A stretch of 64,000 nucleotides of DNA. Origin: Acidimicrobiaceae bacterium. GTDB taxonomy: Bacteria > Actinomycetota > Acidimicrobiia > Acidimicrobiales > Aldehydirespiratoraceae. The notes beneath the pieces were generated by a model. It had not been told where the DNA came from. It saw nothing but the letters and a program-made list of their open reading frames with translations, and did no database searches. Positions 60,959-64,000 of this stretch are shown here, piece by piece (within the stretch, counting starts at the first letter, position 1; the number at the start of each line of letters is the position of its first letter). The stretch lies in the NCBI GenBank assembly GCA_028819005.1, contig JAPPMP010000002.1, positions 55,033-119,032 on the forward strand, written 5' to 3'. The position numbers were made by a program, and so were the translations under genes.

Positions 60959-62092
60959 CTATCGGCGGCCGGTGCTGAATGTTCCCCGCCACACGGCGGC
61001 GAACATTCCGTCGTGGTCGGAGGTCGGGAGAGAAAGATCGCTTGAGACTGGATCGAACCCGAGCGCGCTGAGAGCTGCGCAGGTTGCCTCGAGCACCCCG
61101 GTGGTCTCAGCCGCGGTGAGAGTGCAGACGCTGTAGACGAGGGTCCCGCCCGCAACGACGAGTTCCGCGGCGCACGCCAACAGTTCCCGCTGCAAGGTCA
61201 CCAGTTCGCCTATGTCTTCGGGCTCAACACGCCAACGCGCGTCGGGACGGCGCCGCAGCGCTCCCAAACCGGAGCACGGAGCGTCGACGAGGACCGCGTC
61301 GAACGTTCGGGACCCGAACGGGGGCGCCTTGCCGTCGGCGACCACGACAGCGACTCCGTTCGGTTCGAGTCCGGGGCTGCAGCCGAGCCTCTCGGCATTC
61401 CGCACGATCAACCCCGCTCTGCCCAACCGGAGGTCGGCGGCGACCACCGCTGCTCCTCGACCGGCGATTTCAGTCGATTTGCCCCCTGGGGCAGCACACA
61501 TGTCCAGAACGACGTCGCCCGCTCCGACAGGTACCAGAGCTGCGACTCGCTGGGAGCTGGGGTCCTGAACGTAGCCGTCTTCGCGACGCTGCGGGCGTGC
61601 CGGCAGGTTCATCGACCTCAGGGCATCGTCGGCTTCCTGGTTGCCGAGCTCCTCTCTCAGACGCGCAACCATCCAGTCCGGATAGCTGAGCGCAACCGCG
61701 TCGTTCGGATAGGAGATGCCCGCCGAGTGCGCGGTCGCGACCTTGCGCAACACGGCATTGACGAGGCCGCGGAACCTCTTCGGCGCAGCTTCCACCGTGG
61801 CCGAGACCGCGGCGTGCGGAGGTGTTCCCATCTCGATCAGCTGGTGGGCGCCCAACCGCAGCGCGGCGCGCGCCACAGGCGGTGGATCCTGCACCAGGAA
61901 CCGGTCGACAACATGGTCGAGTGCCCGTTTGCGTCTGGTGGACCCGTAGACCAACTCGGTTACGAAGCCCTTGTCGCGGATGTCGAGGTCGACGTCAGCG
62001 AGCAACTTGGGCAACAGCACGTTGGCGTACGCACCTTCGAATTCGATGCGGACTACAGCATCGACGGCGATCCGGCGGGCATCTGCGCGCAC
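60959..62092 (-). CDS. rsmB: 16S rRNA m5C967 methyltransferase RsmB-like
   Basis: A 377-aa enzyme with an N-terminal NusB-like RNA-binding domain (about 1-130) and a C-terminal SAM-dependent m5C methyltransferase domain. Motifs include MCAAPGGKSTEIAG, DAPCSGLGALRRRP and the catalytic Cys in VYSVCTLTAAET. It lies 3 bp downstream of fmt in a def-fmt-rsmB operon, a common arrangement. Confidence 0.93.
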   Translation of the reverse strand: MRADARRIAVDAVVRIEFEGAYANVLLPKLLADVDLDIRDKGFVTELVYGSTRRKRALDHVVDRFLVQDPPPVARAALRLGAHQLIEMGTPPHAAVSATVEAAPKRFRGLVNAVLRKVATAHSAGISYPNDAVALSYPDWMVARLREELGNQEADDALRSMNLPARPQRREDGYVQDPSSQRVAALVPVGAGDVVLDMCAAPGGKSTEIAGRGAAVVAADLRLGRAGLIVRNAERLGCSPGLEPNGVAVVVADGKAPPFGSRTFDAVLVDAPCSGLGALRRRPDARWRVEPEDIGELVTLQRELLACAAELVVAGGTLVYSVCTLTAAETTGVLEATCAALSALGFDPVSSDLSLPTSDHDGMFAAVWRGTFSTGRR

Positions 62093-62095
62093 GTC

Positions 62096-63007
62096 TCAGA
62101 CGAACCGATCTTCGGGTCTCAGGCGGGCGCCGTTGCGCCAGGCGGACGCAACCTGCCTCGTCCGGCCCTGAGCTTGAACTTCGAGCAGATCGATTCGCCC
62201 CTCACCTGTAGCTGCCGACAAACCGCTGATCGCTCCGGGCAACTCGGCGCGCTGCCTGTCAGCATCGGGCGCAACGGGAGAATCATCCACCGCGGTGCGC
62301 CAGATCTTGAACTGCTGGTCGCGAAAGGTCGTCCAGGCGCCTCCGACTCGAACCTGTCGGTGAATCTGCACCGCAGGCTGTGTCCAGTCGATATGACGGT
62401 CCTCGGTGGTGATCTTCTCGGCGTAGACCGGCTCACCAGTCTGCGGTTCAGGTTCGCCCAATCCTTCGGCGAGCGCATCGATCAACACGTCCGTGCCGAG
62501 TGCGACCAGCCGCGCTCGCAAAGCACCGCTGTCTTCGTCAGGCGCGATCGGGATTTCGGCTCGCCGATAGACCGCCCCTGTGTCCAATCCCTCATCGACA
62601 GCCATCAAGCTGACCCCGGTCGCCTCATCGCCGGCCAGGATCGCCCGTTCCACCGGCGCCGCTCCCCGCCAACGCGGCAGCAGCGAGAAGTGAAGGTTGA
62701 CCATCGGCATCTGTTCGAGGAGCGGCGGAGGGATGATCCCACCGTAGGCGACCACCACGCCGAGGTCAGCGCGGACCACAGCCAAGTCTCCGAGATCGTC
62801 GCTGACGTCGAGACCAAGATCAAGGGCAGAAGCCTTCACCGGGCTCGGTTGGAAGGCCGCTCCCCGTCCCCGTCGAGTGTCGGGCTGTGACACGACCAGG
62901 GGGATCTCGTATCCGGCTTCGCGAAGAGCACGCAGCGGCGGCACCGCCGTGGCGGGCGTGCCCAGATAGACGATGCTTCGAGTCTCCGCCGGTGGCGGAG
63001 CGGTCAC
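62096..63007 (-). CDS. fmt: Methionyl-tRNA formyltransferase
   Basis: A 303-aa enzyme formylating initiator Met-tRNA. It has the SLLPRWRGAAPVERAI hallmark with upstream VNLHF, the substrate-binding VVAYGGIIPPPLLEQMP, and a C-terminal OB-fold domain (residues 205 on). It overlaps def by 4 bp, so the formylation and deformylation genes are coupled. Confidence 0.95.
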   Translation of the reverse strand: MTAPPPAETRSIVYLGTPATAVPPLRALREAGYEIPLVVSQPDTRRGRGAAFQPSPVKASALDLGLDVSDDLGDLAVVRADLGVVVAYGGIIPPPLLEQMPMVNLHFSLLPRWRGAAPVERAILAGDEATGVSLMAVDEGLDTGAVYRRAEIPIAPDEDSGALRARLVALGTDVLIDALAEGLGEPEPQTGEPVYAEKITTEDRHIDWTQPAVQIHRQVRVGGAWTTFRDQQFKIWRTAVDDSPVAPDADRQRAELPGAISGLSAATGEGRIDLLEVQAQGRTRQVASAWRNGARLRPEDRFV

Positions 63008-63561
63008 GGCAGCCTTAGATCTTGGCCGGCACGCGTGTTGGCAGGCCCCGCGCTCGGTGGCACGGGCATGACCTCGGCCAGTTGAAGGTCGCGGATCGCT
63101 TTCAGAGCAGTCTTGCGGGCGTCAGAATCGAGACGCTCGATCAGCAAGGTGCCGTCGAGATGGTCGATTTCGTGCTGAAACAGGCGGGCTTCGAGCTCGT
63201 CGACCTCCAGGGACATCTCGTTGCCGTCGAGATCGCGTCCGACGAGGTGGACGGTCTTCGGGCGGATTATCTCCCAGGACAGCCCGGGAACCGAGAGACA
63301 GCCCTCGTCGTAGAGCCATTCGCCGTCCGATTCGACGATTTCGGGGTTGACGATCACCCGAGGCCCTTCGCCCATGTCCCAAACAAACAGACGCTTCTGG
63401 ACTCCGACCTGAGGCGCCGCAAGTCCGATCCCCGGCGCCTCATACATGGTTTCGATCATGTCGTCGACGAGGCGCACCAGCGAGCCGTCGATGTCATTGA
63501 CGCCGCGCGCTTTCTGGCGCAGGACAGGGTCTCCGATGACACGAATGTCGTAACTGGCCAC
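63004..63561 (-). CDS. def: Peptide deformylase
   Basis: A 185-aa metalloprotease removing the formyl group from nascent proteins. All three family motifs are present: GIGLAAPQVG, EGCLSVPGL (metal Cys) and QHEIDHLDG (HExxH). It begins YDIRVIGDPVLRQKA and ends with an Arg/Pro-rich tail. First gene of def-fmt-rsmB. Confidence 0.97.
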   Translation of the reverse strand: MASYDIRVIGDPVLRQKARGVNDIDGSLVRLVDDMIETMYEAPGIGLAAPQVGVQKRLFVWDMGEGPRVIVNPEIVESDGEWLYDEGCLSVPGLSWEIIRPKTVHLVGRDLDGNEMSLEVDELEARLFQHEIDHLDGTLLIERLDSDARKTALKAIRDLQLAEVMPVPPSAGPANTRAGQDLRLP

Positions 63562-63659
63562 TCGCTCAGGTTAGCGCGAGGTTTCGTCCGCCCGGGCCCA
63601 CAGGCGTCAGCCGACGCGGAACCGTGCCGACAACAGTGCTGCGGGGTACGGTCGAAGCC

Positions 63660-64000
63660 GTGGGGACCGCTCACTATTTCAACGAGGAACCGACGGCGGC
63701 CTCGAAACCGGCACGAGTCGAGGTCAACCTGCCGGACCTGACCGTGACCCTCGCCTCGGACCGCGGAGTGTTCTCCCGGGACCGTCTCGACCCGGGCACC
63801 AAACTGCTGTTGACAGAAATGCCGCCGGTCGACGACGACGCGGTGACGCTCGACCTCGGCTGCGGCTGGGGCCCGATTGCCTGCGTCACGGCGCTGCGAA
63901 CCCGCAGCGGCCGGATCTGGGCCATAGACGTCAACACCCGCGCCCGGACCCTCACCGAGGTCAATGCCCGAGCAATCGGAGCCTCCGATCGGATTTCTGT
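63660..64000 (+). CDS. Class I SAM-dependent methyltransferase, RsmC/MTS type (partial)
   Basis: The frame runs off the end of the window. The visible 113 residues start VGTAHYFNEEPTAASKPARV and contain VTLASDRGVFSRDRLDPGTK and the SAM-binding motif LDLGCGWGPIACVTAL. This is the small-methyltransferase (MTS) fold typical of RsmC-type rRNA guanine methylases. GTG at 63660 is chosen because it immediately precedes the HYF segment; an in-frame GTG at 63636 would add eight residues. It is divergent from def. Confidence 0.85.
   Translation, partial: MGTAHYFNEEPTAASKPARVEVNLPDLTVTLASDRGVFSRDRLDPGTKLLLTEMPPVDDDAVTLDLGCGWGPIACVTALRTRSGRIWAIDVNTRARTLTEVNARAIGASDRIS

Noticed and set aside
1-64000. A tRNA-Sec (selC) or selA/selB/selD gene
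   Set aside because: Looked for because of the two UGA-containing genes; only tRNA-Arg, tRNA-His and tRNA-Lys were found and no Sec machinery gene lies in this window.

Overview
The window is a high-GC, densely packed chromosomal segment with GTG, TTG and probable ATA/ATT starts, ATGA stop/start overlaps, LLM-type F420 chemistry, Ku/LigD end joining, DUF1844 and TIGR01777 proteins. This points to an actinomycete (Actinomycetota), most likely an Acidimicrobiia-like lineage; the class is an inference. A complete taurine dissimilation cluster and selenoproteins would fit a marine or host-associated life, also an inference.

Layout. 1-6.7 kb: a GC-rich repeat, cyclopropane-fatty-acid synthase, a reductive-pyrimidine-type cluster (C-N hydrolase, dihydropyrimidinase, TIGR03842-like flavin/F420 oxidoreductase), two VOC proteins, a 57-aa membrane ORF and three tRNAs (Arg, His, Lys). 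6.7-9.5 kb: LigD polymerase domain, Ku and a membrane protein. 9.7-16 kb: M24 peptidase, a LipB-LipA fusion, 2-oxoacid dehydrogenase E2 with an expanded repeat linker, and E3. 16.2-24.7 kb: a thioredoxin-like lipoprotein with in-frame UGA (selenocysteine), 75-bp tandem repeats, LapA, TIGR01777, an RNase HI-SLOG fusion, AceE, HhH-GPD, an alpha/beta hydrolase without the usual nucleophilic Ser, and a structured non-coding locus with a 13-codon ORF and a 17-bp terminator stem. 24.7-27 kb: acyl-CoA dehydrogenase and a truncated GmrSD-like (DUF1524) gene. 27-35 kb: the SUF iron-sulfur system split into two convergent groups with two SufC paralogues and an IS3-family remnant. 35-39 kb: gamma carbonic anhydrase, flavin reductase, MBL hydrolase, then a thioredoxin-domain protein overlapping a UGSC-family selenoprotein. 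39-49 kb: taurine cluster (tpa, tauA with an internal 957-bp-period duplication, tauB with an N-terminal membrane domain, tauC, pta, tetR, xsc). 49-55 kb: pheT, pheS, TrmH-like methylase, rplT, rpmI, infC. 55-58 kb: DUF1844, hisG, ribD, mogA. 58-61 kb: a restriction-modification island (MvaI/BcnI type). 61-64 kb: rsmB, fmt, def and a methyltransferase running off the end.

How it works together. AceE, E2, E3 and LipB-LipA supply a lipoylated 2-oxoacid dehydrogenase. The tau cluster imports taurine and converts it via sulfoacetaldehyde to acetyl phosphate and acetyl-CoA. The two suf groups provide Fe-S clusters, needed among others by LipA.

The most notable content is the pair of UGA-containing redox proteins, each with a hairpin right after the UGA; they imply a selenocysteine system encoded elsewhere in the genome. 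Next come the duplicated and fused taurine transporter parts and the structured RNA-like locus near 24 kb. Many intergenic regions also carry short tandem minisatellite arrays.
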